A DNA stretch of 64,000 nt from Datisca glomerata (GCA_003255025.1 QANY01013371.1:1199263-1263262); one strand, 5' to 3'; counted from the stretch's first letter, positions 11,768 through 23,265 are shown. Numbers and translations: made by a program. The notes: a model not told the origin generated them from the letters alone.

Positions 11768-12420
11768 TATCTCCAGTCAGAAGTACTATTGGGAGAAGAT
11801 TTCATGCAACCTAGCAGTCGAAGTTTTCAGCTTCAGCAGTTGGTGATATATATGGGAACGATGATAAAATCATTCCTATTCAAAGCACTTGAAACCTTGT
11901 CTCTCCTGCAAGGAGAGGATTGGTCTTTCATTTCATGCCGATGAAGTCCGGGATGAGATGGAGTATCCATCCTCCTCCTCGCCGGAAGAAGAATCATCTG
12001 CAGTCATAGTGACTACACGATAGAGGAAGAAGGAAATGACAATTGTAACCTCTGAGGTAACCAGGAAAGGGAGAAAATGAGTGCTGGTAACCCCTCAAAT
12101 CATAACAGTCTCTCGCGTGGAAATGGTCTTCGCTGGTGAGTGAAAGGCTCACCGGCGGACTCAACACCCGCTGGCAGAACTTTGGGGAAAGGCCATCGGG
12201 GAAAGGACAAGGCAACGATTCACCCTGAGGAACTGTCACCCCTCGAGGAAGTTGGGACCAAAACGAAATTGGGCTTCGAAGGGCCAAGCTCCCCTTTTTG
12301 TAAGGTTATTGTTGGTAAGCATGATTAGTAGTTACGTTGCCCAATGCAGATGGCATCCAAACTAGAGTGTCCAGAATATCGACACCCATTACAGTAGTGG
12401 AAATGAGATGAATCACAACT
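11768..12420 (+). mobile_element. 5' internal remnant of the truncated family A element
   Basis: Sits directly after the LTR end TTTTGCA and is much less AT-rich than the flanks. It contains short open stretches with charged, Pro-rich codons (12140-12328 is the longest on +) that resemble the start of a retroelement gag, but nothing matches a domain. No intact primer-binding site is visible; ATTGGGAGAAGATTTC could be a deleted form of the usual gypsy leader. Similarity to an element fades after about 12400. Confidence 0.45.
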
Positions 12421-13100
12421 GAAAATTTATTGCAAAATTAAACAGGAAGATGCCAAACACCATCAGAAATTAGTAGATCAGAAACAAGCAAATTTAACCA
12501 AATGTCTTGATCAAACATAAAATAAAAAGATTTAAAAAAAATTATAAGTCTCTAAAAAATTAATTTGAGCTATAAAAAATAAATAAAAGATTCAAATCAT
12601 CCAAACAGACCTATCTATCATATGAGAACAATAGAGAATCAAGATCTCTTTCTTAAATTATGTGTTAGTAATTTTTTTTATCAAAATTATATTATAAATT
12701 TTTAAGAAATGTGAGAATATAACTCAAAATCACAAACTTTTAAATATAGATATTAGACTTAATCAACTACACTAAACTTTAAAAAGAATATCACAGATAA
12801 ATTTGAACGAATAAAATGTCTATATCATAATTAAACTTTCAGCACTAAAAATTCACTCTCTTACGACAAAAAACGGTACTCGTTCAAACAAAAAAAAATT
12901 AAAACAAACAACATGGTACCGGTTGCCGCTTCTAATTGTTAAAGCCTACCTCAAGATAAAAAAATAAAATAATTTAAGAGTTAATGTGAGAGAATTTAAT
13001 TAAAATGAAAATAAAAATTCAGTGACTACTTAAAATGATATAAATAAGACTTTATAAACCAAATTGAAATCAAGTTTATTTTCTAGGGTAATTTGTGAGG
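12421..13100. other. AT-rich spacer between element relics
   Basis: No gene and no recognisable element end were found. Confidence 0.5.
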
Positions 13101-13649
13101 CGAATTAAGATGAACCAAGACGATTGAGAAGAAAAGAATTTCTCATTAACACTCAAGATTACGTCAGTACATTATAGATAATGATAGACTAAGGAAGAGA
13201 AATCATTGTCACTGACTAACAGCTAACAACATAACAATACTAAAATTAGATTCTATTCCAACAATACGAAGAAACAGTTGTTTTTCAATAGTTGTAGATA
13301 AATAACATGTTTTTTTAATCTGTCGATAATTTTTTATTAAAATGACAACATTCTATACATTGTGTGTTTGATAATTTTTCAGGTACATCAGAGTTATATA
13401 GATGATATACCGATTCGAATGATGTTAGAATTAAAGATGTAATTAATGCTCAAAGTTAAAAATTTGAGATACATAATCTATCAAATCATATGAACAGAAA
13501 TCATTAATTATCATATTTTTAATTAATTAAACGGATCCACCAAATCATATTACAATCTGTATATTCAATGTTAAAATCGTCAAACTATAATTTCGTCAAC
13601 AGATGGTCGATGACATGGCAAGAAATATTGTCTATTTAACTAAAGTTTA

Positions 13650-14880
13650 AAAAAACTGTTATTTCTTAAATTGACTTTTAAAACTTGTCCATTTGGTGTA
13701 ATTACTTTCTAAGAAAGTCATATCTATCAGCCCCTAAAATGGATGCATCAGTTTGGTCTTGAGAGAATAAAACTGGACTGAAAGATAAAGTTTTAGTAAA
13801 GATGTTAGGCAATTGATCATGTGAACATATGTAGCTAAAAACCATATCTTTCATTGTAATTTCTCTTTCATAAAGCGAAAATCTATCTCAATTATATGTT
13901 TGGTACGTGTGCATGAAATACAAGATTAGAAGCTAATGCAATAACAATGATCCCGTCATACAAAAGTTAAGGAGGAGTATGAAGTATAACATGCATATCC
14001 TTAAGAAGTTGTTTAATCCCATATAATTCAGTAGTAGTATTAGCTAGGATTTATACTCAGCCTCAGTAGTGACATAGAAAAGATTGATTGCTTCTTTACT
14101 GACCATGAGATGGGATTAGATCCAAGGAAGATAACAAAACCTGAAATGGACCTTCTATCACTAGTATCCCTGCCTAATCAGCATCACGATAGGCATTGAG
14201 GGATATGGGCCATAGGTGAACTAAATGTCATGATTAGAAGCACGTTTAAGATATCTCAATATTCTTTTGAAAACTGATAGATGGATTAGAGCGGAGAGTG
14301 CATTAACTTACATGCTTTATTGACTGGAAAGGTGATGTGAGGCCTTGGGAAAGTGATGTATTGAAGACCTCTAATAAGAGTTTTGTAATGAGCAACATCA
14401 TTTTACAAAGGTAGAGCTTAAGAACTATAGAAGTTTGTTGTAGGAGACAATGACAGCTTACATGGCTTAATATTAGATAACCATGCCATGTGCAAAAGAT
14501 CAGTTATATACTTTTGCTAATTAGCAAAAATACTAGTTGATGTATGCTCGATTTGAAGCCAAGAATGATAAAACTGCACATAGGTCTATCATTCTGAACC
14601 TAGTCTTCAATCATGAGATTAAAAATTGAATATATGATAGATTATTGCATGTTATGAGTATATCATCTACATAAAATAAGAGATAAGTGACAAGTACAAA
14701 GGATGAACAATCAAATAGTGATGGATATGTATTAGATGCAACAAATCCCAAAGTAAGAAAATGTGTGGTGAACCTCTCAAACTAATCCATACAACGCATT
14801 CTTGTAAAGGTCCACAAGTATGTAGTAGTTTGTTTATGAATTCTATAGGATTTAGCTCATGGGAACAAGATGTATAACCA
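13650..14880 (-). pseudogene. Copia-1 reverse transcriptase/RNase H fragment
   Basis: Translating the minus strand in shifting frames gives copia pol landmarks in the right order. These are YKNALYGL (14787-14807), the catalytic YVDDI (about 14657-14673), DADWAG of RNase H (about 14168-14185), a SWSVKKQ-like segment, HARTKHIEIDFRF, and SHDQLPNIFTKTLS (about 13780-13825). Stops and frameshifts are frequent. The part before YKNALYGL is lost at the junction with other DNA at about 14836-15224. Confidence 0.85.
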
Positions 14881-15452
14881 AGAGTTCTTTACTACTTACA
14901 AGTATTATTTTTCATAGTTTTGTAAAGTTGGACGCTTTACTAAAAGAAGAGTACAATACATAAACTTTATCTTGTAGAGTCACTTACCTTGGTTATTAGG
15001 TGAGGTACATAGTAAAATATACTAGTGCATTTGGAATGCACTAAATTGATTTTTAGAAAAAATATTATCTTAAGAAATTCATTTAATTCATATTATATTA
15101 TTAGTTCTCTTAATTTTAAAGAGTTTTAAATTCATATTTAATGGCTCAATTATTTTGATGTTATGGTTGAGATTATGAGTCAATACATTCGCAATTTTAG
15201 ATTACTTAGTTGTTGAAAAGTGAGTGTTATAGGTGCTTTTCTGATCACCAATAACCCGATGACACATGTTACGCCACAGCTGAAGAAAACTTTCAGAGGA
15301 AAAGAACTGACCTCACCTGGTCAGTATCAAGGATGCTCGGGTATCACAAACCTGAGCATATGTAAGAGTAAGAATAAGGTGCACAAAGAGAGCTCGATAA
15401 CCATGAGAACAAAGTCATCACTACCCGTCAGTCAGATTAAAAATTGATGACT

Positions 15453-16034
15453 CGTATGGTGCGTGCTCGTAGGATGGGATCTAACTAGAGTAGGCACGTC
15501 TTGCTAGACATCAAGTAAAGATATTTGTCGAGTACTCATGCTCGCAGATGGGATCAAAGGTCTAGTCAGAGTAGGCACGCTTAGCTAGATGTCAAGAAAA
15601 GATGTATGTCGAGCACTCATGCTCGTAAATGGGATCAAAGGTCTAGTCATAATAGGCACGCTTGGCTAGACACCAAAGAAATATGTTTGTCGAGCATTCA
15701 CACTCACATATGAGATCAAGGATCCAGCCAGAACAGGCACACCTGGCTAGACATCAAGAAAATATGTCTACCAAGCATTCATGCTCGCAAACGAGATCAA
15801 AGGTTTAGCCAGTAGAGTTACACTTGACTTAACATAAATGATAGATGTTTTTCGAGCACTCATACTCACAGATGGAATCAAGGGTGTAACCAGAGAAGGC
15901 ACGCTTGGCTAGACATCAATGAGAGATGTCTGCCAAGCACTTATGCTCGTAGACGAGATCAAAGGTCTAGCTAGAGCAGACACGCCTAGCTAGACCAAAG
16001 AAAGAAATGGCAACCGAGTACTCATACTCGTCTA
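15453..16034 (+). repeat. 81-bp minisatellite, about 7 units
   Basis: The landmark RAGYAYTCATRCTCG recurs at 15534, 15615, 15696, 15777, 15858, 15939 and 16020, exactly 81 bp apart each time. Units also share GGCACGCTTGGCTAGAC and GATCAAAGGTCTAG. Divergence between units is moderate while spacing is perfect, so point substitutions have accumulated without indels. Confidence 0.95.
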
Positions 16035-17208
16035 ACAGGGTTAAGGGAAATCCTCAACCAAGGTAATCTCAACACTAGGGACAAGAATACCTACTAAGTA
16101 CTATAGCTTGAAAGATAAGGATAAAGCCCTCTAATGAGTGATTCAGCTAAGGATTTATCCAGGGCAAGAATGCCTAGATAGGTGATAATGGAAAAGTCCT
16201 CTGGCCAAAAATCAAAGGAATTCAACTTGCTTTCTAGATCGCCAGATCAGAAAAAAAAACCCAACTAAGTGAAGGCATTCTCGAATAAATGAAAACCCCA
16301 ATGAATTCTATAGGGTTTAGCTCATGGAAAAAAGATATATAACCAAGATCTTTCTAGGCCTATAAATAGGCAATTTTCCTTTCCATTTATCTTCATTCTC
16401 GTCTGACCAGACCTCCCAGATGGGAGTAAAATGCTTCATAAATGTCACGACAGGTCTATATGACCCTTAACGGAGGCTGCCCAAAAGAAAGGACCAAGTC
16501 CAACTTGGAGCCCACTCAATCATGGGTCAGAACAACTCTACAGATCAGACTAACAACAGTAAGTTAAAGGATAAATGTCTCATCCATACCAAGTTAAAAC
16601 TTGATCGAGATAAAAAAGTTTATCTACTCGAAGTATGTTTATTACATTTCATGCAACCAAGGAGATAAATAAGAGCAAAGCCAAAATGGAGCAAAAGTCA
16701 CTGAAGAAAATTCATTCCCATTACTAAATAAATATGGATTACAAGTATAAGTAGAGGTAAATTACAAAAATCCCCTCGGTTAACAGGACACACCCCTAGG
16801 CTAACTTGAAAAGAAAAGACCCCCCCACCCCACATCTGGGTTGATGGTTACAGGATTTCAACAGCTTTCTTGAACTCTTCTGAGGACTTGAAGGCTCCAA
16901 TTACATGTCGACTGAAAATCACGATGACATGGTCTGATTCCCACACCAAGTCAGAATAAAAATGGATTCAAACCACGAGCAACAAATAAATTTTTAGCTG
17001 AGGATGAAATACCTCAATCTCTCCCACTTAAGATGAGGAAGGGAGGAGGCCACCGAGCACGGGTTCGAGACGATCCCGAAGGATAGGATTACAAGGGTAC
17101 CATACCTACTTTCTAAAGCATGCTGCTATAAGCAACTATGGGGCCGAAAGGACAGAGGTGATAAAAGATGAGAATGTGTCGTAACCATTAAAATTACTTC
17201 ATTACATA

Positions 17209-17370
17209 TCAAGGATTCGGGCTACATGCTGGATTACAAGTTTTTTTCAAGGATGCTATTTCTACAACCATGGGCTGATAGCCAACATAGACAAAGGATC
17301 CACCGAACAGGTTTATTGACGGCAGGAAAATCGCTGTGAATGGAAAATCAATGACTTTGAGGCCCGACAT
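17209..17370 (-). CDS. Small antisense ORF of family A (copy 1), 53 aa
   Basis: ATG at 17370-17368, stop at 17211-17209. It starts MSGLKV and contains VGYQP and SLKK. The copy at 45637-45804 has the same start, length and motif, with roughly half of the residues identical over the first 43 codons. Several differences in the VGYQP region fall at synonymous third positions. A TATAAATAGG box lies about 207 bp upstream on the same strand. The ORF reads away from the 3' LTR, whose start is 631 bp behind it, i.e. antisense to the element. The C-termini differ, apparently after a one-base shift near the end. Function unknown; it may be the first exon of a larger antisense gene. Confidence 0.4.
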   Translation of the reverse strand: MSGLKVIDFPFTAIFLPSINLFGGSFVYVGYQPMVVEIASLKKTCNPACSPNP

Positions 17371-17576
17371 TTAAAGAACAACAGATAGGGAAATGACAAC
17401 CTTAAAAAGGAAGGTTAGGGTGATCTCACGAGAAACCCCCTTCCCACTAAACGAAAGAGGCCTTAGAAGTGAAAGAATCATTATTTTCACAAGGGAGAAA
17501 GAAGAATTGGGGGCAAGAATGAAGGTTTTGACTCTGTAAGGATGGCGAGAATGAAGGAAATGAAAAGGGAAATCGC

Positions 17577-17585
17577 CTATTTATA
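17577..17585 (-). promoter_or_regulatory. TATA box of the antisense cassette (copy 1)
   Basis: TATAAATAG on the minus strand. It sits in a conserved context (AGGCCTATAAATAGGC) followed by a pyrimidine-rich leader that matches 45430-45636 closely. Confidence 0.5.
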
Positions 17586-18000
17586 GGCCTAGAATAAAAC
17601 CGCTCAAACGGTCATTTTTGTGAATCGACGAGCGGATTGTAGAAGACCAAATGTCCTCCTATCAACCATAGAGATGAAACAGTGGATCAGGAATGAAGTG
17701 ACACATGAGGGAGCCGGGTTTAGTTATGCGCACCCACATGCCATTAATGGCATTGAACAACGAAGCGGATGAAATGACGCTTCCATGATGAATGAGTCGT
17801 GACAAAAATGGTCAGGCAATTAATTTCATTTGGAGCAATCCTTACTGAGGCACAAATTCTAAACTCAAGTGTGAAATACCTAGGGTGGGTGAAGCTCTTA
17901 GCCTATCACCACACAAAGGCATCTCAGATGAAGAGCTCGGGTAATGAAGTCTTCAGACCTGGATAAGTAAAATCCACCCAAGTCCTCAACTGAAGACAAT

Positions 18001-18583
18001 TGTTGTAGGTGCTTTCACGACCATCAATGATCGGACGATGCGTGTTACGCCGCATCATGGGTCCCGATGAAGGAAAGTTTCAGAGAAAAAGAAACGACAT
18101 TACCTGGTTAGTACTGAGGATTCTCAGGTTGCATAGACCTAAGCATATGTAAGAGTAGGAATAAGGTGCACAAAGAGAGCTCGGATAACCACGAGTGAAA
18201 AGTCATCATTACCCGTCAAAATTAGCGCACTGTAGGCCCAATTGTCATTGCAGGATGTTAGGATAGCCTTTGTCCCATCATTTGGAAATTTAATATTGAA
18301 CATTTTATGTCAAGGTCACCTCCCTTCTGTCCAATCAAAGACTAGCTTCGTGTCTTGTGAGCTTCCCTAGTACGCCTCTGAGAGGCTTCTTCGACACACT
18401 TACTCCCACCGAAAGACTCAGTTATAAATACATCTACCAATAAACAGAAGAGGTATGTCTTCTCTCCCCTAAAAATATTATGCCAAAATATTGACCAAAT
18501 ACTGACATAGGTATCAGAGACCCTGAGACGAGGTAACCACCCCTCGTTTCCTCGTTCTTTAGGTTTTTTGTTAATATTTTACA
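18001..18583 (+). repeat. Full-length family A LTR
   Basis: Begins TGTTGTAGGTGC and ends TTAATATTTTACA (TG..CA). It aligns with the complement of 44339-44951 and with 11030-11767. TTATAAATACA at about 18422-18432 is a likely LTR TATA box. Confidence 0.85.
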
Positions 18584-18589
18584 AACATT

Positions 18590-19280
18590 GAGGCCGTGAA
18601 GAATTCCATCTAGAGGGAAAGAAACATATAACATCACCATTGTAGATTTCCTTAGTTAGGAGGACGGTTGCACTTTACATGGGAGACAAGCATACAAGTA
18701 TCCATACTGTTTAAGTTTTTGGCTGAAACAGTGAGGGATGCATAGATTTCCAATAAGAGACCATAGACACTGCTAAAAGTTTATCCCTATTTTTTCTTGA
18801 TCCTTTGAATATAAGCACCAATATTCATTACCTTTTTTCGGTAATTGTCCGTAAAATTGTAAATCACCTTTCAAATGAAGTATATTAGACCTTGTAAAGG
18901 AAGAAAAATGACTCTCAAGAATTTTTCATACTCTTGAGAAGCTCTTAAACTTATGGTAGAAGGTAATTCATAAGGAGACAATGTTGTATTGAGTGTCATT
19001 AATGCTTGATCCTTTGAAACCCATAACTGAAAATTAGGATTAATAGTAGTAGTTTTCTCACATTTTTCTTTCGTGAGAAACTTGGCTAGATATCGAGTGA
19101 TACCATCAAAGTAACCAAACAAGTTGCGAGCCTTGAGGATTGATGAGATATGGTATCTCCAAAGTACATAGTTACAATAATTAAGTCTATAGAAATCATA
19201 TTACAAATGTTTACGAGAAAATTTTTTGGAGAAAAGATAAAGAAGAACTAGGAATGAATATACCATGTGTCTTCACAGGC
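18590..19280 (-). pseudogene. Copia-1 gag fragment (UBN2-like)
   Basis: The minus strand just inside the primer-binding site encodes a copia gag N-terminal region. It has a WRYHISSILKARNLFGYFDG block, then WVSKDQALMTLNTTLSP and SLRASQEYEKFL, matching the expected order of the UBN2/gag domain. An open stretch runs 19122-18871; stops interrupt the rest. It is cut at about 18584 by family A DNA. Confidence 0.8.
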
Positions 19281-19494
19281 TCTAATACCATAAATTGAAT
19301 CAAGATGAAATAAGATGTTGAGAAGCCAAGTATTTCTCATCAACACTAAAGATTACATCAATAATATATATATATATATATATCCTAATAGTATGAAGAA
19401 TCATATAGATACCAATGTAAGGAACTGATATATATCATATTTTATCATTTAGGTATCATATAAAACTTCATACCATTTAAATAGGAAGAAAACC

Positions 19495-20068
19495 TGCACT
19501 ATGCCACGTGGATGAAAAGGATCAACCGAGAAGCGATGATGAGATATCCCTGCACGAGAACGGGAAGAAGGAGATTTGAGTCACGAGAAAAGATCACGTG
19601 GATGTGACTGATTCGACAGTTGAAAGACTAGGGGATGAGACAGCTGAAAGGAATGGATCGAGTGAACGAGCTCACACCTAACAAGAAATCCAATGAGTAT
19701 AAATGAGATCCTATAGGTGTAATAAAACCTCAAACAACATAGGGAGAGGGTGATTATTCCTCTCCTATAGGGGAGAGGGTGATCATTCCTCTCCTATAGG
19801 GGAGAGGGTGATCATTCCTCTCCTATAGGGGAGAGGGTGATCATTCCCTTCCTTTTTATTATTTTATTATCAGAATTGTTGTTCTATTTACACCATGTGG
19901 CCTATATAAGGGCTTGGATAATAAATGTGAGGATCAATTCAATTCAATACAACTCAAAATATTACTCAGTGCATTGACTACTCTCTCTCTCTCTCTATCT
20001 AATCTCTTCGTCATTTCTCACTGATCATTAATAAGAGTCTATTGGCGTGGAGGAAAAATTTCGTTATA
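19495..20068 (+). repeat. 5' LTR of Gypsy-B
   Basis: 574 bp, with the end CA mutated to TA. It holds almost four copies of a 29-bp repeat (19742-19847), against about two degenerate copies in the 3' LTR, which accounts for most of the length difference. The TATA box is CCTATATAAGG at about 19901-19911. Confidence 0.8.
19742..19847 (+). repeat. 29-bp tandem repeat in the LTR
   Basis: GGGAGAGGGTGATCATTCCT starts at 19742, 19771, 19800 and 19829. Units are nearly identical, implying recent expansion. Confidence 0.95.
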
Positions 20069-20132
20069 TTTTGGTACTTTCATTGAGAGACGAAAGAAAA
20101 AACTCAAGTAACCCACCCCATAAACAATAAAT

Positions 20133-21630
20133 ATGCCTAAAATTAGATCAAACATAGCCCTGAATGAAGACAACATGATCAGAAACATAGATGATCACGT
20201 GGATCAACAACCTCCATAGAAAAAAATGCTACAGACAATCTTAAACGTAATGCAGGAAATGGAAAGGAGGAACACAGAGGAACTGCGCAGCGCATGACAG
20301 TATGTGCAGGACCAGATCAACACGCTTCAGCAAGAGTTAGCAAGGACACATGCTGAATTCAGTCAAATGGTGAATAACGAGGAACGAGAAACCCACTCGG
20401 GGGGCACCAGGCAATATGTAAGACAAAAGAACCACGGGGACAGTAGAAACGTACAATGAGAAGAAATAAAAGACCAATCCCAAAATCACATGAAGGAGGC
20501 TACAGGAGAAACTCGCCAGTGGGTCATTAAAAATAGGTAGTGGAGGAATTATTGGACTGGAAAATGATGGAGATGAGAAACCTGGAAGTACAAGAAATAC
20601 CGATCTCGAATCCCTCACCCATACTCTATTAAACCGTAAAATCCTGACAGCACTCGTACCTAGAAAGTTCATGGCCTCAAAATTTAAATGTTACAAAGGA
20701 AAAACAGACCACGTAGACCACCTCCGATGACTCAGACAAGTAATGGTGTTGTATCAACAAAAAGATAAACAAATGTGCATAATGTTCCCCACTAGCCTGG
20801 ATGAGACAGCTCTAAAATGATTTCATTCCCTCCATATGCATTCGATCACTAATTTTATTGTTATGCCTACTATCTTCCTAGAACAATACTCTACCAATCA
20901 GGCGGTCTAAAAGGAAACAGAGTATATATTGATAATTTATGCCAAGAGAGGGGAGCCTCTATGGGAATACAGCCACATATTTAAGGACGAAATGGAAAAA
21001 AGGCGAGAGTTGCAATGATCGAGTTGCCAGACTGGCCTTTAAACAGGGTTTACACCTGAACTCACCCTTGTTCGAAGATCTATCTAAGATAAAACCACTG
21101 TTCATGGCAGAAACCTTCTAGCAGGCGCAAGCCTACATTACTCCGTAGGAAGAGAAAATAAGTCTATTAAAGGCCGCCGAACTGAAGATTGAGGAGTCAA
21201 GAAAACGAGAAAGAAATTTGAAATCTAAATGGAAAAAGTCTAATGGGATTGAAAGAAAAGACTGGAGAAACAACAAGAAGGAGAGAACGGGTATTGAAGG
21301 CGGGACTCAGATAGGGTACACCCGAGAGATAAAGTCTACACGCCACTGACCATACTATTGACAATACCACTGACCATACATTGCTCATGAGACTGGCCCC
21401 GCTCATAAAAGAACCAAGCTATAAGGATAAAGACAAGTAATGCTTCTTTCACAAGAGTAGTGGACGTTACACGAAGGACTTTTTCTAGCTTAAAGACTGC
21501 ACCGAACAACTAATCAAAGACGGGTACATCCATCAGGTCGTAAGAAAATAAGAGTAGAAACGGAAAACAGAAAAGGGCAATCACGGGGAAGACAAGAGAG
21601 ATAACAAGAAACAACATATTTGCATCATCG
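20133..21630 (+). pseudogene. Gypsy-B gag
   Basis: Starts MPKIRSNIALNEDN at 20133 and is broken by many stops and shifts. Recognisable gypsy gag blocks include a KGKTD..DHLR segment, PTSLDETALK.FHS (about 20790-20830), LWEYS with FKDEMEK, RVARLAFKQGL (about 21020-21050) and PLFEDLSK. An Arg/Lys-rich tail follows. The zinc knuckle was not clearly seen. Confidence 0.8.
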
Positions 21631-21639
21631 ACATGGTTA

Positions 21640-22190
21640 TTGCACTCACAGAGCAAGAAGGGACAACGAGGAAGGACAGAAAGATCTACTGTAAAAAATT
21701 TGATGTTGGAAAAGCGCCTAGAAGAATCCCCAAGTGTCAGCGGGAATCTGCCACTGGTATTTGATGATCTGGACTTGGAGCATGACGGGCATCACAATTA
21801 TGCTCTTGTCATTTTGATACAGTTCAGCAACTACTTGCTAAGGAAAGCCCTAGTGGACGACGGGAGTGCAGTGAACATTTTATACCAGACAATCTTGGAG
21901 AAAATGTCAATAGGAGAATAGGAGCTGCAATGAACTTCACAGCCGTTGGTAGGCTTCAATGGAGAAACCAGCTACTTAGAGGGAACCCTTTTTCTCCTGG
22001 TGAATACAGACCCATTCAATTATATGATTGAGTTCATGATATTGAGCACATCGTCCCCGTACAACGTTATCCTGAGAAGAACCTGGCTCTATACAATGAA
22101 ATCCGTCCCTTCAACTTTCTGCTAAGTACTAAAATAGCTATCACTATAGGGAGTTTAAAACGATAAGGGGATATCAATTCTCTACCTACA
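21640..22190 (+). pseudogene. Gypsy-B aspartic protease region
   Basis: The open frame 21640-21921 contains LVDDGSAVNILY, the retropepsin active-site block (usual DTGS/DSGS, here DDGS). After a stop it continues with LVGFNGETSYLEGTL and SSPYNVILRRTWL, the flap and C-terminal blocks of gypsy protease. One change at the catalytic triad neighbour and the stops argue against activity. Confidence 0.8.
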
Positions 22191-22369
22191 TCTGCTCTGA
22201 GACTACTCTGGAATCCATTAATAAGAGGGCAACAGAAAAGGCAGAAGGCAAGCGACCCACAGATTTATAGCAATCACAGAAAGATGGGAAAATGGTCCGA
22301 GGTACGAAGCAGGGGAAGAAATGAAACTTGTATACTTGGAGGAAAGAACCTAGAAGATGACAAATTTTG

Positions 22370-23265
22370 GTACCCATCTTGAAAGAAGTGAAAAAGATAA
22401 GTTAGTGAATTTTCTGAGGAAAAACAAGGATGTGTTTGCAACTATGACACAAGAGATATCAGGCATTCCTGAAGAAATCATCTATCATAAGTTGAATATG
22501 AATCCCACTGTGAAGCCAATAAAGCATTAGAAGATGAGATTTGCCTTGGGACGGAATCAGACAATCAAGGAAGAAGTCAAAAAGCTCTTGGCAATAGGTT
22601 TTGTTCAGGAAGTGGACTGCCCATAGTGGTTAGCCAAAGTGGTAATCGTGCAGAAGAAAAGTGGAAAGTGGAGAATATGTGAGGTCTTGACTGATCTGAA
22701 TAAAGTCTGCCCCAAAGATAAATATCCGCTGCAAAAAAATAGATTAGATCGATGATGCCATTTCGAGACACGAGCTACCCAGCTTCATGGGTGGGTAATC
22801 CGGATACAATCAGGTGAAAATTTTTCAACGTGATGTGGAAAAACTTCATGTATTACTGAATATGGTACCTATTGCTATAAATTTATACTGTTTTGACTGA
22901 AAAACACAGGTGCTACCTATCAAAAACTAGTGAACAAAGTCTTCCGTGAACAGATCGAGAAAATCGTGAAAGTCTATGTACACGACATGGTGGTCAAAGG
23001 CAAGAAACGGGAGGACCTTATTCGAAATCCCAAAGAAGCCTTTGCAGTTCTAAGAGAAAACTCCATGAAGATAAATCTGGAAAAGTGTACGTCCGGGGTA
23101 GCTGCGGAAAAATTTCAGGCACCTGGTGACGCAACGAGGAATTGAAGTAACCCGGACTGAGTGAAGGCAATTATGGAGATCAAATCTTCGTTAAGCCGAA
23201 AAGAGATATAGGGGCTAACGGGAAGGTTGGTCGCCTTGAACAGATTCATCTCAAGCCTTCGCCAG
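22370..23265 (+). pseudogene. Gypsy-B reverse transcriptase
   Basis: Blocks in order: FLRKNKDVFA, GIPEEIIYHKLN, EVKKLLAIGFVQEV, WLAKVVIVQKKSGKWRIC, DLNKVCPKDKYPL, then after shifts a VNKVFREQIEKIVKVYVHDMVVK stretch (22930-23000). There the catalytic YVDDMVVK motif reads YVHDMVVK, so one catalytic aspartate is lost. It ends near GRLVALNRFISS at about 23222-23260, where RNase H should begin. Confidence 0.85.

Larger units (their letters stand above)
15225..18583 (+). mobile_element. Family A LTR element inserted in Copia-1
   Basis: The left end 15225-15430 matches the first ~215 bp of the 18001-18583 LTR (TGTTRTAGGTGCTTT, GTTACGCC, AGAATAAGGTGCACAAAGAGAGCTCG), then diverges. The right end 18001-18583 is a full TG..CA LTR of 583 bp. 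Between them are an 81-bp minisatellite, a TATA-box segment at about 16346-16400, and 16990-18000, which matches the complement of 44952-46040. No gag or pol was recognised, so it looks non-autonomous or gutted. The bases after 18583 (AACATTGAGGCCGT) resemble a degenerate gypsy primer-binding site but also fit Copia-1 gag. No target duplication was found. Confidence 0.7.
13101..19403 (-). mobile_element. Copia-1: minus-strand Ty1/copia relic split by a family A insertion
   Basis: The terminal sequences 13101-13276 (3' LTR) and 19296-19403 (5' LTR, partly deleted) share ATTTCTCATYAACACT, AGATTAC and a TCCNANARTAYGAAGAA end, so they are short LTRs of about 0.1-0.18 kb. On the minus strand the 5' LTR is followed by TGGTATTAGAGCC (19277-19289), the initiator-Met tRNA primer-binding site, then gag. 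The polymerase end lies at 13650-14880. The middle (protease, integrase, start of RT) is missing; family A DNA (15225-18583) occupies its place. No target duplication was recognised. Confidence 0.75.

Noticed and set aside
15453..16034. Possible CRISPR-like array
   Set aside because: Whole units repeat without unique spacers, and the context is a plant retroelement; it is a minisatellite.
18584..18610. Gypsy-type primer-binding site after the LTR (AACATTGAGGCCGTGAAGAATTCC)
   Set aside because: It resembles the ATTGGCGCCGTC leader but has several mismatches, and on the minus strand the same bases fit Copia-1 gag. Kept only as a remark.
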